Of a stretch of DNA of 64,000 nt, positions 25,601-33,945 are shown piece by piece. Both the position numbers and the translations under genes were made by a program. Origin of the DNA: Rubrobacter marinus (GTDB lineage: Bacteria > Actinomycetota > Rubrobacteria > Rubrobacterales > Rubrobacteraceae); the NCBI RefSeq assembly GCF_011492965.1, contig NZ_CP045121.1, forward strand, positions 2,666,001 to 2,730,000. Reading direction: 5' to 3'. The notes beneath the pieces were generated by a model that was given only the letters and a program-made list of their open reading frames with translations, was not told the DNA's origin and ran no database searches. The stretch's first letter is position 1; every line of letters begins with the position of its first letter.

Positions 25601-27091
25601 GCGCCCGTCCTCGAACAACGCCTGCCCCCGGGCCGCCACCCAGCGCTCCGTCCCGTCGCGGGCGACGGTCCTGTACTCGGTGTCGAAGTGGCCGCTCCCC
25701 GCGGGGTCCAGGGCGCGGCTCACCAGCCGCTCGACGCGCTCGCGGTGCTCGGGATGCAGCGCGTCTAGAAAGGTCTCGTAGTCCAGCTTGGTCCGTATCT
25801 CCAGCCCGAGCAACGCCCTCAACCGCTCGTTGCAGCGCATCTCCCTGGACTCGAGGTCGTAGTCCCACGTCCCGAGCCCCGTCGCCTCGACCGCGAGGCG
25901 GAGCCGGTCCTCGCTCCGGCGAAGCTCTTCTTCGGTCCGGATGCGCTCGGTGATGTCGTTCTGTACCCCGACGAAGGCGGTGAGCCGTCCCCCGTCGTCG
26001 TAGACCGGGGAGATGGAGACCTCGTTGTAGAAGGGGGTGCCGTCCTTTCTGTAGTTTCTGACGACGGTCTGGGCGTAGCGCCCCCGCCGGACCGCCTCGC
26101 GCATCTCCCCTATGCCGGGCTGGTCGCGATCTCCGGCCTGCAGGAAGCGGCAGTTCCGGCCGAGCGCCTCGTCCGCCCCGTAGCCGGTGATCGCCTCGAA
26201 CGCCGGGTTGACGTAGGTGAGGGGTAGGCCCGGGCGCTTCGCGTCGGCGATGACGATCCCGTTCGAGCTCGCGGCGATCGCGCGGTCGCGCAGGCGCAGC
26301 GCTTCGTCGGCCCGTTTGCGCTTCGTTACGTCCTCGACGACGGAGACGAAGTAGCCCGGCCCGCCGAGCGGCTCCCTGACCATCGAGACTGTCAGCTCCA
26401 CCCAAACGACGGAGCCCTCCTTGCGGAGGTAGCGCTTCTCCATCGAGTACGTCTCTATCTCCCCGGCCAACAGCGCCTCGACCTGGGCGAGGTCGGCGTC
26501 GAGGTCGTCGGGGTGGGTGATGTCCTGGAACGACAGCCCGAGCAGCTCCTCCTCCCCGTAGCCGAGGATCTCGCAGAGCCTCCGGTTGACCCTCAGCCAC
26601 CTCCCGTCCACGCCGACGTGCGCCATGCCGACGGCCGCCTGCGCGAAGGTCGCGCGGAAGCGCTCCTCGCTGGCCCGCAGGGCCTCCTCGGCCTCCCGGT
26701 ACCTCCGGCGCGACTCCGCCTCGCGAAGCTCGCGCGCCACGGTCGAGCCCAGGCGCGAGAGCCTGTCCTTCATGAGGTAGTCCTGCGCCCCGGCCTTCAT
26801 CGCCTCGACGGCGGCCTCCTCGCCCACGGAGCCCGAGACGATAACGAACGGCGTGTCGGGGTCGCGCCCCCTTACGAGTGCCAGCGCGTCGGGGGCCCTG
26901 AAGCTGGGCATGCTGTAATCGGAGATCACCAGGTCCCAGCGCCGCCCCTCCGAGAGCGCGACCTCGAGATCCTCGGGGGTATCCACGCGCTCGTAGACGG
27001 GGTCGAAGCCGCCGCGCCTGAGCTCGCGCAGGACCAGCAGCGCGTCGTCGGGAGAATCCTCCACGATGAGCACGCGCAACCGCTCGCTCAC
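22640..27091 (-). CDS. NarX-class sensor histidine kinase with receiver, LOV, PAS and GAF domains, 1,483 aa
   Basis: Soluble multi-input kinase. GTG 27091 ([14 protein letters not shown]) is chosen because the receiver starts there; the frame continues to 27379 as low-complexity sequence. Order: receiver 1-125 (Asp58 in VISDYSMP); PAS ~141-262; LOV ~268-385 with GRNCRFLQ (flavin-adduct Cys314), [18 protein letters not shown] and GVQNDIT; PAS ~392-515; GAF ~515-680; GAF ~715-880; three PAS ~885-1265; HisKA_3 dimerisation with [15 protein letters not shown] (His1281); HATPase with [18 protein letters not shown] and [17 protein letters not shown]. No membrane helices. All LOV residues needed for blue-light photochemistry seem present. 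The NarL-type regulator gene follows directly. The N-terminal receiver suggests input from another kinase or an intramolecular relay. Confidence 0.9.
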   Translation of the reverse strand: MSERLRVLIVEDSPDDALLVLRELRRGGFDPVYERVDTPEDLEVALSEGRRWDLVISDYSMPSFRAPDALALVRGRDPDTPFVIVSGSVGEEAAVEAMKAGAQDYLMKDRLSRLGSTVARELREAESRRRYREAEEALRASEERFRATFAQAAVGMAHVGVDGRWLRVNRRLCEILGYGEEELLGLSFQDITHPDDLDADLAQVEALLAGEIETYSMEKRYLRKEGSVVWVELTVSMVREPLGGPGYFVSVVEDVTKRKRADEALRLRDRAIAASSNGIVIADAKRPGLPLTYVNPAFEAITGYGADEALGRNCRFLQAGDRDQPGIGEMREAVRRGRYAQTVVRNYRKDGTPFYNEVSISPVYDDGGRLTAFVGVQNDITERIRTEEELRRSEDRLRLAVEATGLGTWDYDLESREMRCNERLRALLGLEIRTKLDYETFLDALHPEHRERVERLVSRALDPAGSGHFDTEYRTVARDGTERWVAARGQALFEDGRAVRFVGTALEITERKKAEEAQRFLADAGTVLSSSLDYRATLRRLAQLVVPALADWCAVDMLDEDGRLIRLAVAHPDPEKVDLAWGLHERFPPDPGAPHGVYAVLRSGLSQVVPEISEEMLDAAGLGDEQREILRELELRSSMVVPLVARDRTLGAITFIAAESGRHYGPDDLELAEELARRAAMSVDNARLYEEAQREIRERELAEEALREQTETLEKVNSIGRLISSELDLQKLVQAVTDEATALTGARFGAFFYNVLGNEGETYTLYTISGVPREAFSRFPMPRATEVFGPTFMATGPVRSADIREDPRYGKNAPHHGMPEGHLPVASYLAVPVVSRSGEALGGLFFGHPEPGVFGEREEKLAIGLAAQAAIAIDNARLFESVRRSEERFGSLVRNASDIVSVLDAGGTIRYQSPAVERILGHRPEDMVGNSAFDYVHPEDARTVAEAFTEALSRAEQARVEYRFLHADGSWRYLESAATDLLSDPSVRGVVVNSRDVTERKEAEEALRYQSQLNKTITDNAASCLFMMDVMGCPTFMNPAAEAATGYTLEELRGRTLHDSVHHTRPDGSHYPISECPLGEALDPASTGVTKVEEVFVRKDGTFFPVSCSVSPLDRDGERVGAVLEFQDVTERKRAEAELRESEERYRAVVEQTAECLFLFDASTKRILETNTACQKLFGYTAEEFRGMTILDMVADGGGESVDSNVRQVVQRRYHKVGERLYRRKDGSTVDVEVTGSLISYGGHGEVVCGVVRDITERKRAEQRMREVREEERRRIARDLHDEVLSDLVYALQDVQIREAFSENGKEEGLADTAEALRRSVEGLRAAIFEMRLQESLEHSFSASLRSLVELNRRMSRGRFEVELEIGEGFPSTLPERQGRELVRVLQEAINNARRHSGAQRIKVSLGLEGDLLWAEVSDDGRGFDATAPQGGIGSSSMKQRASGLGGELEVRSAPGRGTTVRFFAPLALMLQTPDDLEAHAGA

Positions 27092-27500
27092 GCCCGTCCC
27101 CTGCTCCGCCCCGGGACGGCGACGAGTGCCCTCGGAACGGAGCGGTGGGCGGGTCTCCCCGTCTGCTCCCCCGAGCCCGTACCACCGGGCCGCACGACGA
27201 TGCTTTTCATAGTGGCTCTTCCTGTTTGGGCCTTCTTCTCGGCCCCCCTGCTCCAAACATAACGGGGGAACCCCCCACCGGCAAGGGCCGCGCGTCGCCG
27301 AAGGAGACCCGCGCCATCGTGGAAGGGCTCCGGCCCCGCAGCGAACCGGCCGCGGCGTCAGAATGACGCAGGCCGCCACACGGTCCTCCGCCTACGATTC
27401 CTTCGCAACGAGCCGACGGTTTCTTCCGGCAGACGTTAACACGTGGGCAGATCGGGACGCAGATCCGCGGCGCCGAATTCGGGTGCGCTCATATAAAAGG

Positions 27501-27673
27501 GACGTTGCATCCGAGTCCAGGCGCCCGGCGCGCTCCGGTAGGGCGGGGACGGCGAAGAATCGGCCCCGGTGTCTGCGCGTGTACGGGCCCTCCGACGTCG
27601 GCACGTGGGGAGGTCGCTCTCCGGCTCGGCGGCACCGGGAAGCGAAGATCCCCCAAATGGGGGATGCAACGTC
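27501..27673. repeat. spaced 12-bp inverted repeat in divergent intergenic region
   Basis: GACGTTGCATCC (27501-27512) and GGATGCAACGTC (27662-27673) are perfect inverted copies 149 bp apart. They lie in the 669-bp region between the kinase and the PAS-GGDEF gene. The arms are also near two similar direct stretches starting CACGTGGG (27442 and 27603). The right arm overlaps GATCCCCCA-AA-TGGGGGATG (27648-27666), whose layout resembles the downstream half of the NarL-like element. No gene is supported in 27092-27760. Confidence 0.5.
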
Positions 27674-27760
27674 GCCTCGGCGAAATGTACGCTCCCTGTC
27701 TGAAAGGTGGGCGCAGAGGGACGTTGCGCGGGGAGCGGGAAGGACGGTCTCGGGGCGGGG

Positions 27761-28729
27761 ATGGCAGAGGCGCCGAGGGAGAGCCAGGAGCGGTTCGAGA
27801 GCGCGTTCGAGTACGCCGCGATCGGGATGGGCCTCGTCGCCCCCGACGGGCGGTGGCTGAGGGTGAACCGCGCCCTGTGCGAGACGCTGGGGTACCCGGA
27901 GGAGGAGCTGCTCGGTAAGACCTTCCAGGACATCACCCACCCCGACGACCTCGACGCCGACCTCGAACAGGTCGGGCGGCTGCTCTCGGGGGAGAGCCGC
28001 ACCTACCGCAAGGAGAAGCGGTACTTTCGCAAGGACGGGCGGACGGTGTGGGCGCTCCTGAGCGTCTCCGCCGTGCACGACGAGGCCGGCGAGGTCCTCT
28101 ACCTTATCTCGCAGGTCCAGGACGTGACGGAGCGCAAGGTGCTGGAGGAGAAGCTTTCGCACCTGGCGTACCACGATGCCCTGACCGGGCTGCCGAACCG
28201 CACCCTGCTCGAGGAGCGCATCGGCCACGCCTTCGACAGGTCCGGGAGGACCCGCGCGCCCGTGGCGCTCCTCTACCTGGACCTCGACGGCTTCAAGGAG
28301 GTCAACGACTCCCTGGGCCACGAGGCCGGGGACCGGCTCCTGACCGCGCTCGCCAGGCGCATCGAGACCCGCTCGCGCCCCGCCGACACCGTCGCCCGCC
28401 TCGGGGGCGACGAGTTCTGCGTCCTGCTCGAGGACATCCGCGGGCCGGGGGAGGCGGCGCGGATCGCCGGCCGGCTGCGGGAGTACCTGGCGGAGCCCTT
28501 CGATCTACCCGAGGGCCAGGTCCGCGTCGGGGTGAGCATTGGGGTCGCTGAGAAGGGCCCCAACGACGACGGTCGAACGGCCGGACGGCTACTGTGCGAG
28601 GCCGACGCCGAGATGTACAGGACCAAAAAGGCCGCCAAGGCCCGCCCGCGCGAGTTCTCGCTCGCCGCCGACTCGCCGGCCAGGGGGAGCAACCACGCGC
28701 GCCCGGAGCGGGCGCGCCCGCTCCTCTGA
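27761..28729 (+). CDS. PAS-GGDEF diguanylate cyclase, 322 aa
   Basis: Predicted cytoplasmic enzyme making cyclic di-GMP from two GTP. ATG 27761 (MAEAPRESQERF). PAS domain ~8-125 ([19 protein letters not shown]...[14 protein letters not shown]...) is very similar to the first PAS of the LOV kinase. GGDEF domain ~130-290: LAYHDALTGLPNRTLLEER, YLDLDGFKEVNDSLGHEAGD and an intact RLGGDEFCVLLEDI. There is no obvious RxxD inhibitory site right before the signature. The C-terminus is a basic tail. Divergent from the LOV kinase gene; a small GAGGCC-GAT-GGCCTC hairpin follows the stop. Confidence 0.9.
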   Translation: MAEAPRESQERFESAFEYAAIGMGLVAPDGRWLRVNRALCETLGYPEEELLGKTFQDITHPDDLDADLEQVGRLLSGESRTYRKEKRYFRKDGRTVWALLSVSAVHDEAGEVLYLISQVQDVTERKVLEEKLSHLAYHDALTGLPNRTLLEERIGHAFDRSGRTRAPVALLYLDLDGFKEVNDSLGHEAGDRLLTALARRIETRSRPADTVARLGGDEFCVLLEDIRGPGEAARIAGRLREYLAEPFDLPEGQVRVGVSIGVAEKGPNDDGRTAGRLLCEADAEMYRTKKAAKARPREFSLAADSPARGSNHARPERARPLL

Positions 28730-28863
28730 GGCCGATGGCCTCTCCAGCGTACGGCTCCGCCGACTCCTCAGGGAACGTCGCGGCCGCGGATGCCGCGTGC
28801 CACGCACGTCAACCCCGTCTACTCGGAGATGCATGGTCTATCTCGAGCCCTCGCGTCGCGGCT

Positions 28864-29742
28864 TCAGGTGTAGATGTCGCGGCGAGAGAAGGCCAGGGTG
28901 GCGAGGAGGACGAGCAGCAGGGCGGCGAGCGTGACGCCGCCGAAGCGAGCCCACTCGATGCCGTCCTCGATCGCCGAGCCGTAGTAGTAGAAGGCCGTGA
29001 AGGGCCGGGCGTCTTCGAGCTCCTCCACGGTGTTGCCGAGGGCGTTGACGAAGTACGAGGCGACGAGGACGGCCCCGGGGATGGCGACCGCGAGGAGGCG
29101 GCGGTGGAAGAGCGCCGAGCAGAGCATCGCCAGCCCCCCGAAGAAGGCGCACAGCGGCCACAGGTTCAGGACCGCCTCCGCCGTTTTTGCCGAAGAGAGC
29201 TCCACGTCCAGCGCCACGGCCGGACCCCAGGTCGCGAGCCCGAGGATGCCGAGGATGCCGAGGAGCGAGAGGGCGGTCGCGACGAAGGAGCTCCAGACGA
29301 GCTGCCAGCGCGGGATCGGGTTGCCGAGCAGGACGTCGATCGTGCCGCGCTCCTCGGCGCCGGCGATCGCGTTGGACGCCGCGAGGATGGGGAAGAAAGC
29401 CAGGGCCAGGGGGGCCATGAAGTTGAAGACCTGGGAGGCCAGGAAGCCCTCTATCGTCGTCAGGTCGGTGCCCTCGCCGGCGCCGAACAGCTCGCGCATC
29501 TCCGGCGGGTAGCTCTCGAGCAGCTCGTTTATGGCCGGGGCCTGCTCCTCCAGCGCGGGGAACGAGGCGACCGTCACGACGCTCAAGAGCCCGAGCGCGA
29601 GCCCCCAGACGATCACGCTCCGAAGCTGCGAGCGGAGGGCGTGCAGCACGAGGGCGAACAGCGTGCCCCCGCCCGCCCTTCCCGCCGCCCTGCGGTGCCT
29701 CCTCCTGGCCTTTCTCGTCTCCTGGGCTTTGTCCGAGATCAC
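28864..29742 (-). CDS. ABC-2 type exporter permease, 292 aa
   Basis: Membrane subunit of an ABC exporter. An N-terminal basic stretch (KARRRHRRAAGRAGG) precedes about six helices: VIVWGLALGLLSVVTVASF, FNFMAPLALAFFPILAASNAIAG, FVATALSLLGILGILGLATW, LCAFFGGLAMLCSALFH, VAIPGAVLVASYFVNALG and VTLAALLLVLLATLAF. The motif GAEERGTIDVLLGNPIPRWQLVWS is typical of ABC-2 permeases. The ATG overlaps the ATPase stop by four bases (ATGA), so translation is coupled. Substrate unknown; small hydrophobic compounds are common for this class. Confidence 0.87.
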   Translation of the reverse strand: MISDKAQETRKARRRHRRAAGRAGGGTLFALVLHALRSQLRSVIVWGLALGLLSVVTVASFPALEEQAPAINELLESYPPEMRELFGAGEGTDLTTIEGFLASQVFNFMAPLALAFFPILAASNAIAGAEERGTIDVLLGNPIPRWQLVWSSFVATALSLLGILGILGLATWGPAVALDVELSSAKTAEAVLNLWPLCAFFGGLAMLCSALFHRRLLAVAIPGAVLVASYFVNALGNTVEELEDARPFTAFYYYGSAIEDGIEWARFGGVTLAALLLVLLATLAFSRRDIYT

Positions 29743-30638
29743 GACCTCCGCTCCTCCCCGTCGTAGTAGGCCAGGAAGATCTCCTCCAGGCTCGGCCGCT
29801 CGTACTCGAGGTTCACCAGCTCGTACCTCGCCGCCAGCTTGATCACCTCGTCGAGGTTGTCGTGGAGCGTGAAGGAGAGGCTCTCTCGGTCGGCCTGGAG
29901 GTCCTTCACCCCGGGCAGGGCCCGGAACGGCCCGGGGTCTACCGGCCCGGCGAAGGACATCCTGACGCGCCTGAAGGCCTTGTTCACCAGGGTTCCGGTC
30001 GTCTCGACGCTCACGAGGCGTCCCTCGCGGATGATGCCGACCCTATCGCAGATCTTCTCTACCTCGGCGAGGTTGTGGGAAGAGAGGAAGACGGTTCGCC
30101 CCTCGGCCCTGGTCTCGCCGACGATCTTCAGGAACTCCTCCTGCACCAGCGGGTCGAGGCCGCCCGTGGGCTCGTCGAGGATCAGGAGCGGCGGCCTGTG
30201 GAAAAGGGCCTGTATGAGCCCGATCTTCTGCTTGTTCCCCCTGGAGAGCCGGCGCATCGGGCGGCCGAGGTCCGCCCCCAGGCGCTCGGCGAGCTCGTGC
30301 GCGTAACGGAGGTCCCCCACCCCCCTCAGGCGGGCGAAGAACCGGAGCAGCCCCTCGCCGCTCATCCGGTCCTCCAGCGCGAACTCGCCGGGCAGGTTCC
30401 CCACCCGCTCCCTTATGCGCACGCTCTCCTTGCGGGAGTCCATCCCGAAGACCTCCGCCCGCCCGCTCGTCGGGCGCAGATAGTCGAGGAGGGTGCGGAT
30501 GGTGGTGGTCTTTCCCGCCCCGTTGGGGCCCAGAAAGCCGAAGACCTCGCCCTCGTCGACCTCGAGGTCGACGTCCCGTATGCCCCGGTTCCTGCCGTAG
30601 CGCTTGGTGAGCCCCTCGGCACGAACGACGGCGCCCAT
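29739..30638 (-). CDS. ABC exporter ATPase, 299 aa
   Basis: Nucleotide-binding subunit partnered with the ABC-2 permease. ATG 30638 (MGAVVRAEGLTKRYG) follows GGTGGAGG; the frame is open further upstream without support. Walker A GPNGAGKTT, Q-loop region, signature LSRGNKQKIGL (a conservative variant of LSGGQ), Walker B LLILDEPTGGLDP and switch His in FLSSHNLAEVE are all visible. A C-terminal ~80-residue extension (VDPGPFRALPGVKDLQ...) matches the DrrA/CcmA-type exporters. Coupled ATGA overlap with the permease. Confidence 0.92.
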   Translation of the reverse strand: MGAVVRAEGLTKRYGRNRGIRDVDLEVDEGEVFGFLGPNGAGKTTTIRTLLDYLRPTSGRAEVFGMDSRKESVRIRERVGNLPGEFALEDRMSGEGLLRFFARLRGVGDLRYAHELAERLGADLGRPMRRLSRGNKQKIGLIQALFHRPPLLILDEPTGGLDPLVQEEFLKIVGETRAEGRTVFLSSHNLAEVEKICDRVGIIREGRLVSVETTGTLVNKAFRRVRMSFAGPVDPGPFRALPGVKDLQADRESLSFTLHDNLDEVIKLAARYELVNLEYERPSLEEIFLAYYDGEERRS

Positions 30639-30867
30639 CACGCCCCAACCTCCACCCGGTCTCCCCTGCGGCGACGGCATCTCGCCCCTCGCCCTGCGTC
30701 TCCCATCCCCGACACCTGCCTCCCCTATCCGAAGCTCGCCGAGACGCGAGGGGGCGCCCCCTGCCCCCACGACATAAACCCTACACCCCCGCGCGGCCCG
30801 CGTCCTGAGCAGCATTGCCTAATCTGTCCGCGAGTCTCGACCACGCCCGGGGATCGTGTTTCCAGCT

Positions 30868-31195
30868 CTAGCACCGGAGGAGACCTAGAGCCCTGGCCCC
30901 GAGCTGGGAGTGGGTACCGAGGGCGCGCAGGTGCGCGCCCTCGGTGCCGGACCGTCGCCCGAGAGAGGCGTAGGTCCTGCGCGATCTCCCTCACGGACGA
31001 CCCCTCCGAGCTGCGCCTGAGCACCTCGAGCCGTCGCCGGGTGGGCTCCGGGACGTCGGCACCGAGGACCGCGGAGAAGGGACGGCGGTCCCCGCCAGAT
31101 CGCCTCCGAGGCGTGGCGCCGCGCGTTGTCCAGGGCCACAAAGCGGGTGAGCCCCTCGGCCAGCCCGAGGTGCCCTAAACCAGTGGCGAGCCTGA
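30868..31195 (-). pseudogene. remnant of a LuxR-type regulator C-terminus
   Basis: Broken fragments of an HTH are read in different frames on the minus strand. One frame gives PEPTRRRLEVLRRSSEGSSV followed by REIAQDLRLSRATV, matching LuxR HTH helices. A shifted frame then gives LRALGTHSQLGARALGLLRC and a stop, like the KLGVHSRLQAL end of intact regulators. The upstream part (LTRFVALDNARRHASEAIW) is in yet another frame. A perfect 14-2-14 palindrome sits exactly where the frames break. No receiver domain remains. It occupies most of the 30639-31315 gap before the intact regulator. Confidence 0.45.
30916..30945. repeat. perfect 14-bp palindrome with 2-base centre
   Basis: ACCGAGGGCGCGCA / TGCGCGCCCTCGGT separated by GG. 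Lies inside the LuxR remnant at the point where its reading frame is lost. Could be a hairpin terminator for upstream DNA on either strand or a small inserted palindrome. Confidence 0.5.
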
Positions 31196-31315
31196 TGGGC
31201 TGGTCTCAGACCGGTTCGGGTGGTGCGTAAGGGCCTGTGGCGTTCGCGGCGAGAGGAGGCCGGTCCGGCGAGTCGGAGCCCTTCGGCGGACGCGCGCGGC
31301 GAGGCCGAGGGTGCG

Positions 31316-31356
31316 TGGCTCGAATGGGCTAGAGAAAAACAGCCCCCTGCGGTGAT
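31316..31356 (+). promoter_or_regulatory. composite NarL-like element, copy J (second response regulator)
   Basis: On the plus strand TGGCTCG-AA-TGGGCTA (31316-31331), GAG, AAAAACAG, CCCCCTGC, GGTGAT, then GGTGGC. It is the only plus-strand copy, and the only one in front of a plus-strand gene, so orientation follows the gene. Leader to ATG 31416 ~55 bases. Confidence 0.65.
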
Positions 31357-31415
31357 GGTGGCGGCCGGAAAACGGGCGAGAATAATGGTGTTGGATCGCG
31401 TAGATTGAAGGAAAT

Positions 31416-32111
31416 ATGAACAACATATTGCTCATCGAAGATCACACCTCGCTGCGCCAGGCCCTGGCGCTGCTGCTGGAGGAGGAACCGGGGTTCACCG
31501 TGGTGGGCCAGGCCGGCTCCCTGGCCGAGGCGAGGGGTTCGTTGGAAGGGATCGACATCGCGATCCTGGACCTCGGCCTTCCCGACGGGGACGGGATAAC
31601 GCTCATCTCCGAGCTGCGCGAGGCCAACCCGCGCCGCAGGAGCAGCCCCGGCTGCGCGGTGCTCGTCCTGACCGCGAGCCTCGACCGGGAGCTTTTCGTC
31701 CGGGCGGTGGAGGCGGGCGCGGCGGGCTTCCTCCACAAGACCGCCGGGGTCTGGGAGATCATCGACGCGGTGCGGCGCCTGTGCGCCGGGGAGACGCTCG
31801 TCTCGGCCGAGGAGGTTTCGGAGCTTCTGAGCCTCTCCGAACGGCGGCGCAGCAGGTGGGACCCGGCCGCGAGAGCCGCCCTGGAGAGCCTCACCCCGCG
31901 GGAGAAGCAGGTCCTGAGGGCCCTCGCCGACGGATTGGACAACAAGGGGATAGCCCGGCGCCTGGGCATCACGATCGAGACGGAGCGCAACTACCTCTCC
32001 AGCGTCTTCTCCAAGCTCGGGGTCCATTCGAGGCTTCAGGCGCTCGTCTTCGCCCTCCGCCACGGGATCGTCGAGATCCCTCAAACGTCGAAGCCCTCCG
32101 CGGGAAGGTAA
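31416..32111 (+). CDS. NarL/FixJ-type response regulator, 231 aa
   Basis: Close paralogue of the regulator at 21860-22543. Receiver (~3-125): ILLIEDHTSLRQALALLL, phospho-Asp in IAILDLGLPDGDG, VLTASLDRELF and Lys in GFLHKTAG. LuxR HTH (~160-220): LTPREKQVLRALADGLDNKGIARRLGITIETERN followed by YLSSVFSKLGVHSRLQAL. The recognition-helix region (NKGIARRLGITIETERNYLSSV) differs from the first regulator's (SKQIAAKLHITFETERTHMVNI) but keeps the IETERxx core, so both may bind similar sites. No kinase gene is adjacent; the LOV kinase is the nearest candidate. Followed by the convergent small receiver-like gene. Confidence 0.9.
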   Translation: MNNILLIEDHTSLRQALALLLEEEPGFTVVGQAGSLAEARGSLEGIDIAILDLGLPDGDGITLISELREANPRRRSSPGCAVLVLTASLDRELFVRAVEAGAAGFLHKTAGVWEIIDAVRRLCAGETLVSAEEVSELLSLSERRRSRWDPAARAALESLTPREKQVLRALADGLDNKGIARRLGITIETERNYLSSVFSKLGVHSRLQALVFALRHGIVEIPQTSKPSAGR

Positions 32112-32183
32112 GCCGACCGCTCGTCGTCCCCGGCGCGAGCGTCGTGGGGTTGTCGGGGGAGGGACGCCGGCCGGGCCGCCGCG

Positions 32184-32525
32184 CTAGACCGCGCCGAGCG
32201 AGAAGGCCCTGGTCCGGTCGAAGATGCGGATAAGGTCGTCGAGCTCCATCCCGGGGATCCTGGAGCGCTGGCCCGCGAAGCTGACGATAGAGTCCGGCCC
32301 GTGGTCCGGGTAGAGCTCGACCCACACGGGGACTTCGGCCTGCACGAACGCGGTCACCCGGCTGCAGATAACCAGCCGCGGGGCGAAGCGCCTGACCTCG
32401 GGGTCCAGGGCCCCGGGCCCGGCGGTGAGCACGTCGGCCTGGGGCCTGGCGGTCTCGAGGGCGAGGGCGATCGCCTCCCTATACGAGCGGGGCTCGTTGG
32501 TCATGAGTACGCGCAGCTTCCCCAT
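32184..32525 (-). CDS. degenerate receiver-like protein, 113 aa (paralogue of 21307-21645)
   Basis: Starts at ATG 32525 (MGKLRVLMTNEPRSYREAIALAL); a TTG at 32555 is less likely. Like its paralogue it has a receiver-like first strand and helix, EVRRFAPRLVICSRVTAFV where the phospho-Asp would be, and VPVWVELYPDHG. The C-terminal third (GMELDDLIRIFDRTRAF) parallels LQLSDLLDIVRAP of the other copy. Function unknown. The repeated association of this family with a NarL-type regulator, in different relative orientation (same strand at 21 kb, convergent at 32 kb), argues for a functional link. Confidence 0.75.
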   Translation of the reverse strand: MGKLRVLMTNEPRSYREAIALALETARPQADVLTAGPGALDPEVRRFAPRLVICSRVTAFVQAEVPVWVELYPDHGPDSIVSFAGQRSRIPGMELDDLIRIFDRTRAFSLGAV

Positions 32526-32559
32526 GCCTCGAATCTTACATTGCTCGCGCGGCAACGTC

Positions 32560-32600
32560 GTGGCTCAAACCGGCCAATTTTTTCTAACCCCAAAGAGCTA
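32560..32600 (-). promoter_or_regulatory. composite NarL-like element, copy I (second small receiver-like gene)
   Basis: On the minus strand TAGCTCT-TT-GGGGTTA (32585-32600), GAA, AAAATTGG, CCGGTTTG, AGCCAC. Weaker than most copies, with no good -10 match, but at the same position relative to its gene. Confidence 0.5.
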
Positions 32601-32660
32601 TGCCTGCGGACGCGTCGGGGCCGAACATCTTGTTGTCCCTACGGGCCCGCGGACCGTCGC

Positions 32661-33785
32661 TCAGGATTCCGCCGAGCTTCTCGGTGCCGCCTCCTCCAGG
32701 GCGGCGAGGGCCTCGGCCTGGTTCATGCCGGTGCTCCTCAGGAGGTCGACGGCCATCGAGCGGACCTGTCCCACCAGGACGCTCGCCCCGAGCTCGTGCC
32801 TCTCCTTGAGCGTCTCGGTGGCGTTGCGGGCCGCCTCGAGCGCGCAGCGGCGGGCCGCCTCCGGCCCCGATTCCTCCTCCAGGTAGTCCCCGAGGGCGCG
32901 CACCGCGCGCGAGAGCTCGCGGATGGCCCCCGGGAGCGTCCGGGGGACGGCCTCGCCGCGCCTCAAGACGTTGGCCGTCCCGCGGGCCAGCACGCGCGTG
33001 TTTATGACGGAGAGCTCGATCCTTATGCTCGCGCCCGAGTAGAGCTCCAGGTGCTTCAGGGACCGCCGCCCGGTCGGGGAGAGGCGGGCCGTCTCGTGCC
33101 CGGCCGAGAGCGCCTCGTTGAAGCTCCTCACCCGCTCGTCGAGCTCCCTGACCCGCTCCAGGAGACGCTCGGCCCGCTCGCGGTCGCCGCCCTCCAGGGC
33201 CCCGGCGATCTCGTCGAGCGCCGCGGCCAGCTCGTCGAAGATGGGACGGGCGGCCCGCTCGACGAGCCGCTCCGGGTTTAGCGGGAACAGGTAGCTTACG
33301 GCGAGGGCGACCCCGCTGCCCACGAGGGCGTTGAAGAAGCGGTCCGGAGAGAAACCCGCGTCCGGGGGCTGGAGCACGACCACCAGGATCGCGGAGATGG
33401 CGGCCTGGTTCACCAGGAGCCGCTGCTCCCCGATGAGGACGGCCGCCGCCATCGCCAGCGCGACCACGACCGCTATCTGCGCGGCGCCCACGCCGATGAG
33501 ACGCACGGCGACGTCGGCGATCGCGAGCCCGACGGCGACCCCGAGCGCGACCTCGAACGCCCTTCTCCCGCGCTCCCCCGGGGCGAGGCTGAGCGTGACG
33601 ACCGCGGCGACGGGCGCGAAGAAGGGCTGCTCGTTGCCGAGCACGGTGGAGGCGAGAAAGTAGGCGAGGCCCGCCGCAACGGCCGCCTGGAGGATCGGCC
33701 AGGCGTTTATAGGCAGGCGCCCGAACCGGGAGGCGAGGCTTCGCCACGCCCCGCGGAGGGCACCCGTGCCTCTCGTACCGTTCAA
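32661..33785 (-). CDS. FUSC/aromatic acid exporter-like membrane protein, 374 aa
   Basis: Membrane protein with an N-terminal block of six helices (ILQAAVAAGLAYFLASTVL, FFAPVAAVVTLSLAPGERG, ALGVAVGLAIADVAVRLI, AAQIAVVVALAMAAAVLIG, QAAISAILVVVLQP, ALVGSGVALAVSYLFPLNP). The HNEQPFFAPVAAVV-type segment (here LGNEQPFFAPVAAVV) and LFPLNPER are characteristic of FUSC/ArAE proteins. The C-terminal ~200 residues are helical and Glu/Arg rich, probably cytoplasmic coiled coils. These proteins are proposed to export aromatic acids; the substrate here is unknown. It stands between the second NarL module and the c-di-GMP enzyme. Confidence 0.8.
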   Translation of the reverse strand: MNGTRGTGALRGAWRSLASRFGRLPINAWPILQAAVAAGLAYFLASTVLGNEQPFFAPVAAVVTLSLAPGERGRRAFEVALGVAVGLAIADVAVRLIGVGAAQIAVVVALAMAAAVLIGEQRLLVNQAAISAILVVVLQPPDAGFSPDRFFNALVGSGVALAVSYLFPLNPERLVERAARPIFDELAAALDEIAGALEGGDRERAERLLERVRELDERVRSFNEALSAGHETARLSPTGRRSLKHLELYSGASIRIELSVINTRVLARGTANVLRRGEAVPRTLPGAIRELSRAVRALGDYLEEESGPEAARRCALEAARNATETLKERHELGASVLVGQVRSMAVDLLRSTGMNQAEALAALEEAAPRSSAES

Positions 33786-33945
33786 GCCGGTCCGTCCGCC
33801 TCCCCTGCGCTAAGGACCCCTGCGCGGGTGACTATACCGCCGCGGGGCACCCGCGACACGCCGCCGGAACACGGCACGCACACGAGATCCGGGACGGGCG
33901 GGGCTCTCCGTCCCGTGCCGCGCGGGGTCTCCGGGCGTGGCCGCC

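Noticed and set aside
21905..25768. 1,287-codon plus-strand frame opposite the LOV kinase
   Set aside because: Antisense shadow of the kinase and regulator genes, low-complexity His/Arg/Leu/Gly composition.
27130..27280. A composite NarL-like element upstream of the LOV kinase
   Set aside because: Only AAGGCCCA-like and GGGCC fragments are present and the fixed spacing cannot be matched.
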